In this document: piece by piece, positions 1 through 8,309 of the stretch
How the letters are laid out: the number at the start of each line of letters is the position of its first letter
Position numbering within the stretch: position 1 is the stretch's first letter
Assembly (NCBI RefSeq): GCF_029714945.1
Contig: NZ_CP121634.1
Coordinates: 7,337,001-7,401,000, forward strand
Direction of reading: 5' to 3'
DNA: 64,000 nucleotides
From: Bradyrhizobium sp. CIAT3101
Lineage (GTDB): Bacteria > Pseudomonadota > Alphaproteobacteria > Rhizobiales > Xanthobacteraceae
Position numbers and translations under genes: made by a program
The notes under the pieces: generated by a model
What the model was told of the DNA's origin: nothing
Databases searched by the model: none
What the model saw: the letters and a program-made list of their open reading frames with translations, nothing else

Positions 1-852
1 CCCCGGCTGTAGCCGCATGCCGAAATGCAAGCGGGGATCATTCGCGAGCGCGTCGAAGAGATCGAGCGCCTCGACGTGGGCCGGCGTCAGTCTCGGCGCA
101 TCGGGAAAGCGCTGCGCGCTGTCGATGTACTGGCGCTGATAGAACCCGGTCAGGAATCCCGCATGCCAATTCAGCACGGGGATTTCGAGATACGGCTTTT
201 CGTTCTCCGGCACCTCGCCGCGCCGGTCGGTCGCGATCGGCTCGAACAGGAGCGCGGCAAGGTCGGGACGCCGGTCGAACATGTCGTTGTAGATCGACGT
301 CGTGCTGACCAGGAGAGAGTCCCCTCCCTCCATCGCCTCGCGAATGCACAACAGTCCAACCACGTCGGACGAATCCGTGTGGAATGTCTGCCGTTCCGAC
401 GTCTGATAGATCCTCGTGTTCGGATCCCTGGCGTCGGCGCCAATGTCACGGACGTGACCGAGAATGTGACCCGCTGCATTCTGGGACCGCGCTGATCCCA
501 GATGCGCGCCCACCCCGCAAAATATCGTAGCCGCAAACTCCCGGCTGTATGTCGCCACCGGGAGGCCGCGGATGACCTCGAAGCCCAGGCCGGTCAGCAG
601 CTTTGCCTTGAGCTGTTCCAGATGCGCACCGAGGCGCGGAAGCGGAAAGCCGTCCTTGGTGATGTCGGCGATTTTCCTGCTTCGACCAAGATAGGATTCC
701 GCCGCGTTCTCGAGCTCCGCGATCTCGCCGGCCTCGAGCGATACCAGCCACCGATCAGGATTGGCCTTCATCTCGGTGCCTAGCCAGGCGGATGGGATGT
801 CGATCTTCCCTGACGGGCGATCGATCCCGCGGGTCGCTGAGACCACGTTCAT
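1..852 (-). CDS. TauD/TfdA-family Fe(II)/2-oxoglutarate dioxygenase (C-terminus outside window)
   Basis: The frame is open for 284 codons from an ATG at 852 and runs off the left edge, so the C-terminus with the distal iron-binding His and the 2-oxoglutarate-binding Arg is not seen. The central part has the TauD/TfdA pattern: 'QTFHTDSSD' gives the HxD iron-binding pair (H158, D160), preceded by 'GHILGHVRDIG' and 'RIYQTS' and followed by a conserved 'GDSLLVST' stretch. Family members hydroxylate small acids or amines using Fe(II), O2 and 2-oxoglutarate in the cytoplasm. The substrate cannot be told from the sequence. An internal Met at codon 28 is an alternative start. No operon partner is visible on the right. 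Confidence 0.82.
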   Translation of the reverse strand, partial: MNVVSATRGIDRPSGKIDIPSAWLGTEMKANPDRWLVSLEAGEIAELENAAESYLGRSRKIADITKDGFPLPRLGAHLEQLKAKLLTGLGFEVIRGLPVATYSREFAATIFCGVGAHLGSARSQNAAGHILGHVRDIGADARDPNTRIYQTSERQTFHTDSSDVVGLLCIREAMEGGDSLLVSTTSIYNDMFDRRPDLAALLFEPIATDRRGEVPENEKPYLEIPVLNWHAGFLTGFYQRQYIDSAQRFPDAPRLTPAHVEALDLFDALANDPRLHFGMRLQPG

Positions 853-1163
853 ATTGCTGGCTCCTGGGAAGATGGGTCGTCGGACACGGCGTCATATTGT
901 GACAACGGCGTGTTGGCAACTTCGTGGGCCCACGGCCAGGGCCCGGGCAATCGTCGCACACAACGGTGGACGAACGGACATCACTGAATGTCACAGAAAG
1001 GCCGGAAGCCGACATCGCAACGGCGCGAGCGGGCGGCGTTCTGTCGGCCACCATGTCGATGACGGAGATGCTCTTGCGTCCTCCGAATTGTCGGTATCCG
1101 AATGCTGTGATACAACCATTAGCTGTCGGGATTACATTTCCGTCCTTTTTGGGGAGGCACCTT
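853..1163. other. intergenic region between divergent genes, no gene recognised
   Basis: These 311 bases separate the minus-strand dioxygenase from the plus-strand secreted protein and should hold both promoters. Frames crossing the region have no recognisable domain. A short GC-rich palindromic patch (gggcccacggccagggccc) lies near 928-946. I saw no tRNA, riboswitch or strong terminator. Confidence 0.5.
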
Positions 1164-1721
1164 ATGAGATTCTCGTTAGGCTTCGCCGTGCCGTCAGTCG
1201 TCGTTACCTTGGCAACCGTCTTGCTGTGCAGCACATCAGGCACGGCATGGTCTCAACCCACACCGAACTCTTCGCTTCCCGCCGTTTCCGTCGAAGCGCC
1301 TAAGGCAAGATCGACTGTTGTGCCGCGGCAGGGGCCAACGACCGCGAGAACCCACCACCGGGCACCAGGCTCGGCAACCGGTCAAACGGCGTCGTTCGCG
1401 CCGGGCTCACCGTTGGCGAGGCTTGCCAAGCTGGAGAGAGCGGCCCGCAGCTGCAACGGTGGTTGCGAAACAAGTTTCCCGGTCGGCAACGCCCCCTGGG
1501 TCGGATGTAGCAATAATCCCGGAGGGGGTGACAACAGTCTGTTCTCGCCAACGTGCACAGACACGCTCAGCTACAACACTTATGCGGAGTGCGTAGAGAC
1601 CAAGGGTTTCCTTGGCGCGCAACCGAGAGAATCCCGGTGGCTTTGCACCAGCCTGCTGGCCGGGGGCAAGTTGCCCGGCGAAAAGCGCATCGCCGAAAGC
1701 CAGCAATGGGGCCGCCGCTAG
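1164..1721 (+). CDS. secreted cysteine-containing protein of unknown function
   Basis: A 185-residue protein. The start at 1164 is chosen because a purine-rich site (ggggagg) lies 8 bases upstream and the first 31 residues form a clear Sec signal peptide (MRF, hydrophobic VVVTLATVLLC, then SGTAWSQ). The frame continues upstream to 924 but that part has no such features. After the signal comes 'SLPAVSVEAPK', which resembles the TonB-box-like N-terminus of many receptors, then a basic linker. The C-terminal half holds six cysteines, including CNGGC, likely disulfide-bonded in the periplasm. I do not recognise a named family. Confidence 0.6.
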   Translation: MRFSLGFAVPSVVVTLATVLLCSTSGTAWSQPTPNSSLPAVSVEAPKARSTVVPRQGPTTARTHHRAPGSATGQTASFAPGSPLARLAKLERAARSCNGGCETSFPVGNAPWVGCSNNPGGGDNSLFSPTCTDTLSYNTYAECVETKGFLGAQPRESRWLCTSLLAGGKLPGEKRIAESQQWGRR

Positions 1722-1754
1722 TCTACGCCTGGCAGCTCTGACCAGGACACAAGA

Positions 1755-1785
1755 CCGCATGGCTTGAGGATTTCGAGCCATGCGG
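1755..1785. terminator. hairpin between convergent genes
   Basis: Perfect 10-bp arms ccgcatggct (1755-1764) and agccatgcgg (1776-1785) with an 11-base loop lie between the convergent secreted-protein and TPR genes. There is no clear T tract on either side, so termination in both directions is an inference. Confidence 0.4.
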
Positions 1786-1865
1786 AATGCCCGCATCGGA
1801 TCATCAGCACAGGTCGGACGGAGTGGCGGCTGTGTGCGCGTCGGCCACTCCCAGCCATCAAGCCG

Positions 1866-2723
1866 TCAGCGCCGCCCCGTCATCGCGCTCAATTCCGTCT
1901 TGACGCGCGCCAGGGAGTTCGGGCCATCCGGGTCGGACGGAACGAGTTGCGCATAAGCTTCGAAGTCGGACACGGCCTCGACGAGACTGCGCTTCTTCTC
2001 CCGCGCCACGCCGCGGTTGTAATAGGATTTGGCAAATCTCGGATTGAGCCGGATCGCTTCGCCGTAGTCGGCGATGGCGCTGTCGAGGTCGCCCTTGGCC
2101 AGGAAAGCATCGCCGCGGTTGTCATAGGCTTCGACATATTTCGGATTGAGGCGGAGCGCGGAATCGTAGTCGCCGATGGCGCGATCGCGGTCCCCCTTGG
2201 TGATCCAGGCATTGCCGCGGTTGTTGTAGGCTTCGACGTAGTTCGCATCGAGCCTGATCGCCTCGTTGTAATCGGCGATGGCGCGGTCGGCCGCCCCCCT
2301 CTCCGACCAGGTCACGCCGCGGTTGTTGTAGGCCTTGACGTAGCCGGGATCGAGCCGGATGACCTCGCTGTAGTCGGCGGCGGCGCGATCGAAGTCGCGC
2401 TTGTCCTGCCGGGCGTTGCCGCGGTTGAAATAGGCAGCGGCGCGGTTGGGATCGGCCCGGATCGCCTCGCTGTAGTCGGCGATGGCGCGGTCAAGGTCGC
2501 TCTTGTTTTTATATTCAACGCCGCGGTTCAGGTAGATTTTCGCAAGCTCCTCGCCCCTGAAATCGCCCGACGCAATGGCGCGGGAGCATGCCGCGATGGC
2601 GGCGTCGCCTGATTGCCTTGCGCAGGTGTCCGCGTCGTCCGCGACAGCCACCGCAGGTAAGCCTGCGAGAGCCAGCACGGTCAGCCATGGAAACAACCGG
2701 TATCGTGTGGACCGCATCTGCAT
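1866..2723 (-). CDS. exported tetratricopeptide-repeat protein
   Basis: A 285-residue protein. ATG at 2723 is chosen; a TTG 18 bases upstream is also in frame. Residues 1-29 form a signal peptide ending near AVA-DD. A 'DTCARQSGDAAIAACSRAI' segment follows, then about six 34-residue TPR units with the canonical A-Y-x-N-R-G and A-I-x-D-Y-x-E-A-I-R-L-x-P pattern. TPR arrays bind partner proteins. Here the array is predicted to act in the periplasm or cell envelope. Neighbours give no pathway. The repeats are visible at DNA level as 102-bp units, so length variation between strains is likely. Confidence 0.85.
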   Translation of the reverse strand: MQMRSTRYRLFPWLTVLALAGLPAVAVADDADTCARQSGDAAIAACSRAIASGDFRGEELAKIYLNRGVEYKNKSDLDRAIADYSEAIRADPNRAAAYFNRGNARQDKRDFDRAAADYSEVIRLDPGYVKAYNNRGVTWSERGAADRAIADYNEAIRLDANYVEAYNNRGNAWITKGDRDRAIGDYDSALRLNPKYVEAYDNRGDAFLAKGDLDSAIADYGEAIRLNPRFAKSYYNRGVAREKKRSLVEAVSDFEAYAQLVPSDPDGPNSLARVKTELSAMTGRR

Positions 2724-2960
2724 CACATGTGGCTTCCGCAATCGACGGGAGGAGCCGGGACGGCCGTTAGCCGTTCCCTTGGGCGCTGCTCCCGCTTTCT
2801 TGGTCGGCGGCGGCGCCCAGATGGTTCGTTAACGATGACCTCGTGGAACTTTGATTTTGCAACTTAATTCGTCGCTATTTCACGGGGTGTTGCCCGAAGT
2901 GCACAGGCGTCGTCTCGCGGCTGTGGTTAGATATGCTCGCGGGCTAACGGGAGATGGTCT

Positions 2961-3779
2961 GTGCGTGCGTGGGTTCCAGTTGCTGTCGCAACGATTGTGA
3001 TCACCGGTTCGGCCAACGCGGCCGACCTCGCGCCCGTGTACAAGGCGCCGCCTGCGGCACCGGTCGCCTACAGCTGGTCCGGGTTCTACCTGGGCGGCAA
3101 CGTCGGCGTCATCTGGAACGACAGACGGGCCGACCCCGTGTCATTCACGACCACCGGCGTTGACTTTCCCGGGCGCCAGGCCGTTGGCCAGTTTCCGAGC
3201 TTCGACGTCCGCGATACCGCTTTCACCGGCGGCGTTCAGGCTGGCTACAATTTCCAGTTCGGGTCGAATTGGGTCGCGGGTCTCGAAGCCGATATCAACT
3301 ACAGCGGACTGAACAAGACCGATACGCGCGTATACCCGGCGACCCCTTTCATCGGCGGCGGCATCATCGACCCCAATACCGAATCCGCGACACAGAAGCT
3401 CGGCTGGCTTGGGACCGTACGCGGTCGCCTCGGGTTCACGACCCTGAACAACAGGTTGCTCGCGTTTGCAACCGGCGGCCTGGCCTATGGAAAGGTCGAT
3501 GACAGCATCTATACCATTGGCGTGCCGAACGGTGCGGGCCCAGTCCAGATCAGCGCCAGCTCGTCGTCGGTTCGCGTCGGCTGGACCGCGGGCGGCGGCC
3601 TGGAATACGCATTTGCCAGCAATTGGAGGGCCAAGGTCGAATACCTCTACTACGATCTTGGCAGACAGAACCTCACCCTGGATTACGCGCCGATTCCGGG
3701 CGATGCGAACAACACGATCACGTACAGATTTCGCAACAACGGCAATCTGGTGCGCGTCGGCCTGAACTACAATTTCTAG
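2961..3779 (+). CDS. outer-membrane beta-barrel protein (Omp25/OmpA-like porin family)
   Basis: A 272-residue protein with a GTG start and an upstream gggaga site. Residues 1-21 form a signal peptide cleaved after SANA. The mature N-terminus 'ADLAPVYKAPP' followed by 'YSWSGFYLGGNVG' is typical of Rhizobiales small outer-membrane beta-barrels. Alternating hydrophobic strands, 'GGVQAGYNFQFG', 'AFATGGLAYG', 'AGGGLEYAFASNWRAKVEYLYYDLG' in part, and a terminal 'VRVGLNYNF' with C-terminal Phe fit an eight-stranded barrel of this family. The role is structural or surface-exposed. It is monocistronic by position. Confidence 0.9.
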   Translation: MRAWVPVAVATIVITGSANAADLAPVYKAPPAAPVAYSWSGFYLGGNVGVIWNDRRADPVSFTTTGVDFPGRQAVGQFPSFDVRDTAFTGGVQAGYNFQFGSNWVAGLEADINYSGLNKTDTRVYPATPFIGGGIIDPNTESATQKLGWLGTVRGRLGFTTLNNRLLAFATGGLAYGKVDDSIYTIGVPNGAGPVQISASSSSVRVGWTAGGGLEYAFASNWRAKVEYLYYDLGRQNLTLDYAPIPGDANNTITYRFRNNGNLVRVGLNYNF

Positions 3780-3791
3780 AGACGCAGGGGA

Positions 3792-3809
3792 CGTCGTCGT
3801 CGTCGTCGT
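3792..3809. repeat. (CGT)6 trinucleotide tract
   Basis: Six perfect CGT units lie just after the stop of the outer-membrane protein gene. The tract is noncoding here, so copy-number change would not alter a protein. Confidence 0.6.
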
Positions 3810-3839
3810 CGCCGCACGCCGGGGCGTGCCTGATGCACC

Positions 3840-4103
3840 CTAAGCCGAATCCTTGGTCGGACGTTCGGGATGGCAGAGGCTGCAATTGACGCGGCAGCCT
3901 TGAGCCATCATGCCCGCTCGGCGAAGCTGCTCCGTTTTCCGGCGGGCCTCCGGATAGCTGGGAAACTCCTCCCAGAAGTAAGTGCTGCCGCGGCCAACGC
4001 GGATACTGCCCTGCTCCATTCCCTGGCCATTTCGGCACGCGACGCATTCCGGGTGGTGGATACGAACGCGCTTGAGCATCGTGTCCCAAAATACCCAGAA
4101 CAT
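3840..4103 (-). CDS. small cysteine-pair protein, unknown function
   Basis: An 87-residue protein. The start at 4103 is decided by a strong ribosome-binding site (tgggagg, 7 bases upstream); the frame extends further upstream without one. It contains 'HPECVACRNGQG' and 'CRVNCSLCHPE', that is, one CxxC and one CxxxCxxC, with flanking His residues. This suggests a zinc-ribbon-like or other metal-binding fold. Between them lies an aromatic 'STYFWEEFPSY' segment and a helix rich in Arg and Glu. There is no signal peptide. I cannot name a family. Confidence 0.6.
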   Translation of the reverse strand: MFWVFWDTMLKRVRIHHPECVACRNGQGMEQGSIRVGRGSTYFWEEFPSYPEARRKTEQLRRAGMMAQGCRVNCSLCHPERPTKDSA

Positions 4104-4337
4104 TGGTTGTCCTCCCAGGCCTCGCGCTGGAATTTTGTTCGGGCAGATCTTTCCTGACACCATGGCCGATGGCCCATTCCCACTGCCAATTGCCAACAAA
4201 AATCGGCCCCAACTCCGGGGCTGCCCGAGCTGAGGCCAATTTGCTGGACTGACGGGCTTTCACCAGGCCAGGCACGTCACAATGCGCTACAGGCAGCACT
4301 CCGTGCCATTGGCCATCCGATCTACCTCGGAATTTTC

Positions 4338-5816
4338 CTACTTGCGGCCGATCGTTCCGCCTGCGGCCTGCTCGATGGCCGGAGGGTTCCAGCGTCCGTC
4401 GATCGCCTGCGGCCTCGGTCCGTAAAGACGCAGCGTCAATCCAAGTTTCCCGCTCTTCGGCGCTGGCAGCCAGTTCGCCTCCTTGTCTGCTCCCGGGGTC
4501 TCGTTCTGGACGTAAAGGTCGAGCGAGCCGTCGGTATTGTATGCGAGCGCGTCGCGGTCGCCGATGGCGAAGCGGTTGATCGGGTTGGCAACCTGGTAGC
4601 CCTCTTCGTCGTACATCGTCAGCGACCAGAACGCGCTGACCGGCGGCAGTTCATCCTTGTCGAAGTGCAGGACATACTTTTTCTCCGCCGTCACCGGCTT
4701 GCCCGCCGCATCGGCGACATTGAGGGGGTAGATCGCATCTTCCGGCTGATTGGCTCCGAGGCCTACGAGCGCAACGATGGCGCGCTTGAGATAGAAGTCG
4801 CCATACACACCCATCGTGTCGGTGTTCATCTGCCAGCCATTGGTGACGCGAGCCAACGTCGGTGCCTTGTCGTACATGCGTTTCAAGCCGGCAGCAGCAC
4901 CTTGTGCGAGAACGTCCGGGCTGGCCTTGGTGCTATCGAACGTCCCGGGCTCGATCCCGATGCGCTTCATGCGCGCGAGGTTAGACCAGTCCGTCATGTG
5001 CGGCGGGTTCTGCTTCATCAGTTCGGCGCCATATTTGAAAAACTCGGCTGCCGGCATCTCGGCGACCATCCTCAACGGCTCGGTCTTGGTGTCGACCGAC
5101 GGATCGATCTTCTGCGCGACCTTGGACGGCGCTTTCCCCCAATCGGCCAGAGCCGTGATCTTGTAGCCGTCCTGGATCTTGTGGACGGCGTCGTAGTCCT
5201 TCACGCCGTTGGTCTGGGTGCGGCCGATGATCCAGACATAGGACGTCGGCGCGTTGATGCGTTCGACGTCCGGCGGCAGCGTTCCGGCCCAGCCGGGCGG
5301 CACGAGGGCAAAGCTGGCAGCGCCGGTGCCGTTCGTTCGCTTGCCCGGGACGGCGAAGACATCGGTCCACATGTCGAGCATCGGCAGCAGGAAGTAGCGT
5401 CCGCCGGTATCAGCCGTCGAGACGACCATGGGGCCGCCGGTCAGATCGAGCCAGGCACTGGAATAGAGCGTATCGAAGTTTGGGCGCACCACGGTCCGCA
5501 TGTCGGCTGTCGGAAACGCGCGGATATGCGTGAAGGCATTGGCCGGCCCGCCAAGCGGATTGGTCTTGGGGTCGAGATTGGTGAGTTGCTTGCGCGTCAG
5601 GTCCATCAGGATCATGGGATAAAGATAGACATAGGCTTCCTGCGCGATCGTCAGCGTATCCTCGGCGGATGTCGATTGGGCCGCCGGGGCTGAGGATTGC
5701 TGCGCATGCGCCGTTGTCGTCGCGACCGAACCTGCCGCCGAAACCGCGAAGGCGGCTGCAACCGATGCCGCTCTCAACAAGGTGCGGGTGGTTTCTGCGT
5801 TGCGTGAGCACGTCAT
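4338..5816 (-). CDS. DUF1254/DUF1214 domain protein, exported
   Basis: A 492-residue protein. ATG at 5816 is preferred because ggag lies 7 bases upstream. Residues 1-37 form a signal peptide ending in AHAQ. The N-terminal half ('AQEAYVYLYPMILMDLTRKQ', 'RPNFDTLYSSAWLDLTGGPMV') is DUF1254. The C-terminal half ('SAFWSLTMYDEEGYQVANPINRF' in part, 'LDLYVQNETPG', 'LGLTLRLYGP') is DUF1214. The pair is common and occurs in periplasmic proteins of unknown reaction. A perfect FixK/FNR-type palindrome lies about 108 bases upstream of the start. Confidence 0.9.
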   Translation of the reverse strand: MTCSRNAETTRTLLRAASVAAAFAVSAAGSVATTTAHAQQSSAPAAQSTSAEDTLTIAQEAYVYLYPMILMDLTRKQLTNLDPKTNPLGGPANAFTHIRAFPTADMRTVVRPNFDTLYSSAWLDLTGGPMVVSTADTGGRYFLLPMLDMWTDVFAVPGKRTNGTGAASFALVPPGWAGTLPPDVERINAPTSYVWIIGRTQTNGVKDYDAVHKIQDGYKITALADWGKAPSKVAQKIDPSVDTKTEPLRMVAEMPAAEFFKYGAELMKQNPPHMTDWSNLARMKRIGIEPGTFDSTKASPDVLAQGAAAGLKRMYDKAPTLARVTNGWQMNTDTMGVYGDFYLKRAIVALVGLGANQPEDAIYPLNVADAAGKPVTAEKKYVLHFDKDELPPVSAFWSLTMYDEEGYQVANPINRFAIGDRDALAYNTDGSLDLYVQNETPGADKEANWLPAPKSGKLGLTLRLYGPRPQAIDGRWNPPAIEQAAGGTIGRK

Positions 5817-5917
5817 GATGCATCTCCTGCTTGGCCGCACGTGCAGCACGTCCCGTTCGAACGCGAGGTCGGCAGCGGCCAGGCATGCAGCTTGGGATGG
5901 GACCGCCGGAGCACCGC

Positions 5918-5931
5918 TTGATTTAGATCAA
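5918..5931. promoter_or_regulatory. FixK/FNR-type box
   Basis: TTGATTTAGATCAA is a perfect TTGAT-N4-ATCAA palindrome, extended to 16 bp by flanking C and G. It lies between the end of the TauE/SafE gene and the start of the DUF1254 gene, centred about 108 bases upstream of that ATG. In Bradyrhizobium, FixK2 activates microoxic genes from such boxes. Regulation of the DUF1254 gene is inferred. Confidence 0.6.
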
Positions 5932-5999
5932 GGAACATCCGCGCCGGCGCACGAACCGCCGATGACGGTGCGGCACGCGCGCCGATGTCGTCGGGTCGT

Positions 6000-6770
6000 C
6001 TACGCGATGAGCTGTTTTGCCGCAGCCGAGATCATGACCAGCCCACCGGTGATCACGGCGACATCGAGGATCGCGGTGTGGATGTGCACCGGCATCCGCT
6101 CGACGAAAGCTTTTGCGAGGAACGCGCCGGGAATGGCGATGCCGCCGATCAGCAGCGCGAAGGCGAGCACCTGCGCGGTGACGGCGCCGGCGAGGCCGAA
6201 CACCGAGATCTTGATCAGACCGGTGCCGAGCGAGATCATCGCATCGGTCGCGATCACGGCGGCGCCTTCGAGGCCTGCGGCCATCAAGAGCGAGAGCAGG
6301 ATCACGCCGGAGCCCGACGTGCCTCCGACGAGAACGCCGTAACCGACCGATCCCGCGGCAAGGCCGGTGTCGCCGATCTTGACCTGGCGGCGACGCAGCA
6401 CGCGGCGCAGCGGCACGCTGAGGATCAGCATGGTGCCGATCACGAGTGCCGCGCCGGCATTGGTGAGGCGCGTGTAGCCGTAGGCGCCGAGCGCAGTGGT
6501 CAGCGCCGCGCAGGCCAGCACGATCAGCGCACGGCGGCGATCGGCATAGCGGAGATAGGCGACCGCACGGCTGGAATTGGTGAAGAGCGCGGAGATCGCA
6601 ATGATCGGCACCACGGGCTCGGCACCGACCAGTGGCACCAGCACCAGCGGCATCAACGCGCCGGTGCCGTAGCCGGCGAGACCACCGATGATCGAAGCAA
6701 ACAACGCCATCAACGCGACCAGCAAGAGCTGAAATATCGAGATGTCGGCGAAGCCTGAAACGATGGTCAC
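6000..6770 (-). CDS. TauE/SafE-family membrane permease
   Basis: A 256-residue protein with about eight hydrophobic segments and the family pattern 'FASIIGGLAGYGTGALMPLVLVP' near residues 24-46, repeated in the second half as 'GSVGYGVLVGGTSGSGVILLSL'. Members export sulfite, sulfoacetate or related small anions across the inner membrane. The start is GTG, whose first bases overlap the TGA of the CCA-adding enzyme gene (4-bp GTGA overlap), so the two are translationally coupled. The substrate is not known. Confidence 0.88.
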   Translation of the reverse strand: MTIVSGFADISIFQLLLVALMALFASIIGGLAGYGTGALMPLVLVPLVGAEPVVPIIAISALFTNSSRAVAYLRYADRRRALIVLACAALTTALGAYGYTRLTNAGAALVIGTMLILSVPLRRVLRRRQVKIGDTGLAAGSVGYGVLVGGTSGSGVILLSLLMAAGLEGAAVIATDAMISLGTGLIKISVFGLAGAVTAQVLAFALLIGGIAIPGAFLAKAFVERMPVHIHTAILDVAVITGGLVMISAAAKQLIA

Positions 6771-8023
6771 GTTCTCTCATCGCGGCTGATGCGTGCCGCA
6801 GCTTGATCGGCGATGGCAGCGAGTGCGGCTTCCTCTAGTGGAAAGTCCGCCGCAAGCCAAGCGTCCTCGGCAAGTGTCAACACATGTCCGAGCGCAGGTC
6901 CCTCGGCCATGCCGCGCGCGATGAAGTCGGCGGCTTTCAGCGGGAATTTCGGCGCAGTCCAGCGTTGCGGCAGCTCGGCGAGCTCGCGCCAGCGCGACGA
7001 ATTCACGTCGCCGCCGCCCCGCGCCCAGGCCAGCAACACACGATCGTGATAGCGCTCGGGTCCCAGCCGATACACCAGCCGCCGCGCATTGGCTTCGCCC
7101 TTGGTCGGCAAGCGCCACCAGCGATGGCCCATCGAATCCAGCGCCTTGGCTTCGGCGTTAGAGAGCCGCAAGCGCGTCGCGACGCGCTTGGCGTCTTCGG
7201 TGACGGCCACCGTCAGCGCCGCCAGACGCCGTGTGACGCTGGCCGGCAAGCGCAGCTCCTGCTCGATCGCGATCATCGCCGTCAGCGGCCCGGTATAGAC
7301 AACGCCGCCGATCATCGCTGGCAGCAAGCCGGCATCGGCCATCGCAAGCACGGCCGCGGATGCGCCGCCCGCCACCAGCAATTTCAGCATCTCCATGCGC
7401 ACGCGCTCGGCCGAGAGCGTGGCAAGGCCGCCGCGGCCACGGATGCAGGCGAGGTAGCCGTCGCGATCGGGATCGCCGGCGCCGAACGCGGCATGGATGC
7501 GGAAGAAGCGCAGGATGCGCAAATAATCCTCGGCGATGCGCTGGTCGGGCGCGCCAATGAAGCGCACGCGCCGTGCTTTGGCATCCGCGATGCCGCCGAC
7601 ATAGTCGTAGACCACGCCGTGCGCGTCGACCGACAGGCCGTTCATCGTAAAATCGCGCCGCTCGGCGTCCTTGACCCAGTCGCGGCCGAAGACGACCCTG
7701 GCCTTGCGGCCGAAAGTTTCGGTGTCCTCGCGCAGCGTCGTGACTTCGTAAGGTGTGCCGTCGATGACCAGCGTGACGGTGCCGTGGTCGATGCCGGTCG
7801 GCACGCTCTTGATGCCGGCAGCTTTCGCGCGCCGGACCACCTCCTCGGGGCGCGCCGTGGTCGCAATATCGGTGTCGCCCGGCGGCAGGCCGAGCAGCGC
7901 GTTGCGGACGGTGCCGCCGACCACGCGCGCTTCCTCGCCATCGGCATTGAGCAGGTGCAGGACGCGCGCCGTCCCGCCCGAGGTCAGCCAGGGCGCACCA
8001 GCAAGTATGGGCTCCGCGCTCAT
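6767..8023 (-). CDS. CCA tRNA nucleotidyltransferase / poly(A) polymerase family
   Basis: A 418-residue protein. 'RVVGGTVRNALLG' (about 33-45) followed by 'GDTDIATTARPEEV' gives the class II nucleotidyltransferase head with catalytic D50 and D52. Then come 'RRDFTMNGL' and an 'RRVRFIGAPDQRIAEDYLRILRFFR' region (in part) of the neck and body, as in alphaproteobacterial CCA-adding enzymes. It adds or repairs the 3' CCA of tRNAs in the cytoplasm. The usual R-D after the glycine pair is R-N here. The gene follows DUF6111 by 22 bases and overlaps the TauE/SafE gene, in the run DUF1285, NUDIX, DUF6111, CCA, TauE. Confidence 0.92.
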   Translation of the reverse strand: MSAEPILAGAPWLTSGGTARVLHLLNADGEEARVVGGTVRNALLGLPPGDTDIATTARPEEVVRRAKAAGIKSVPTGIDHGTVTLVIDGTPYEVTTLREDTETFGRKARVVFGRDWVKDAERRDFTMNGLSVDAHGVVYDYVGGIADAKARRVRFIGAPDQRIAEDYLRILRFFRIHAAFGAGDPDRDGYLACIRGRGGLATLSAERVRMEMLKLLVAGGASAAVLAMADAGLLPAMIGGVVYTGPLTAMIAIEQELRLPASVTRRLAALTVAVTEDAKRVATRLRLSNAEAKALDSMGHRWWRLPTKGEANARRLVYRLGPERYHDRVLLAWARGGGDVNSSRWRELAELPQRWTAPKFPLKAADFIARGMAEGPALGHVLTLAEDAWLAADFPLEEAALAAIADQAAARISRDERT

Positions 8024-8045
8024 CGTCCGGCCCTTATCTTTCCAT

Positions 8046-8309
8046 TCAGCTGTCCCTGCCCGGCACGAGCTTGCCGTTCTCGATATGGGCGGGGATGTAG
8101 GTCGAGTTCGGTGCGGCGCCGGAGAAATGCGCTAACCCAATCAGCCCGGCGATGACGAGCACCAGCGCCGCCAGCACCTGGCGCGCGACGACGGTGATCG
8201 GCCAGGACGATTGCACGAACAGGCCGGACCGCGTGGCGGCCAGGAACAGCGCATAGACGGCAAAGGGGATGAGGAAGATTCCGATCTCGGTCAGAACCGG
8301 CCGGATCAT
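8046..8309 (-). CDS. DUF6111 family small membrane protein
   Basis: An 87-residue protein with two transmembrane segments (about 8-27 and 42-64) and a conserved tail 'STYIPAHIENGKLVPG'. This matches the short DUF6111 proteins that sit between the NUDIX and CCA genes in Bradyrhizobiaceae. The start overlaps the stop of the NUDIX gene by 4 bases (ATGA). No function is established. Confidence 0.85.
   Translation of the reverse strand: MIRPVLTEIGIFLIPFAVYALFLAATRSGLFVQSSWPITVVARQVLAALVLVIAGLIGLAHFSGAAPNSTYIPAHIENGKLVPGRDS

Noticed and set aside
755..1243. Minus-strand open frame across the gap between the dioxygenase and secreted protein
   Set aside because: It overlaps the start of the dioxygenase, has no domain and no ribosome-binding site.
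1866..2723. Regular 102-bp repeats considered as a CRISPR or satellite
   Set aside because: They are in frame and encode TPR units.
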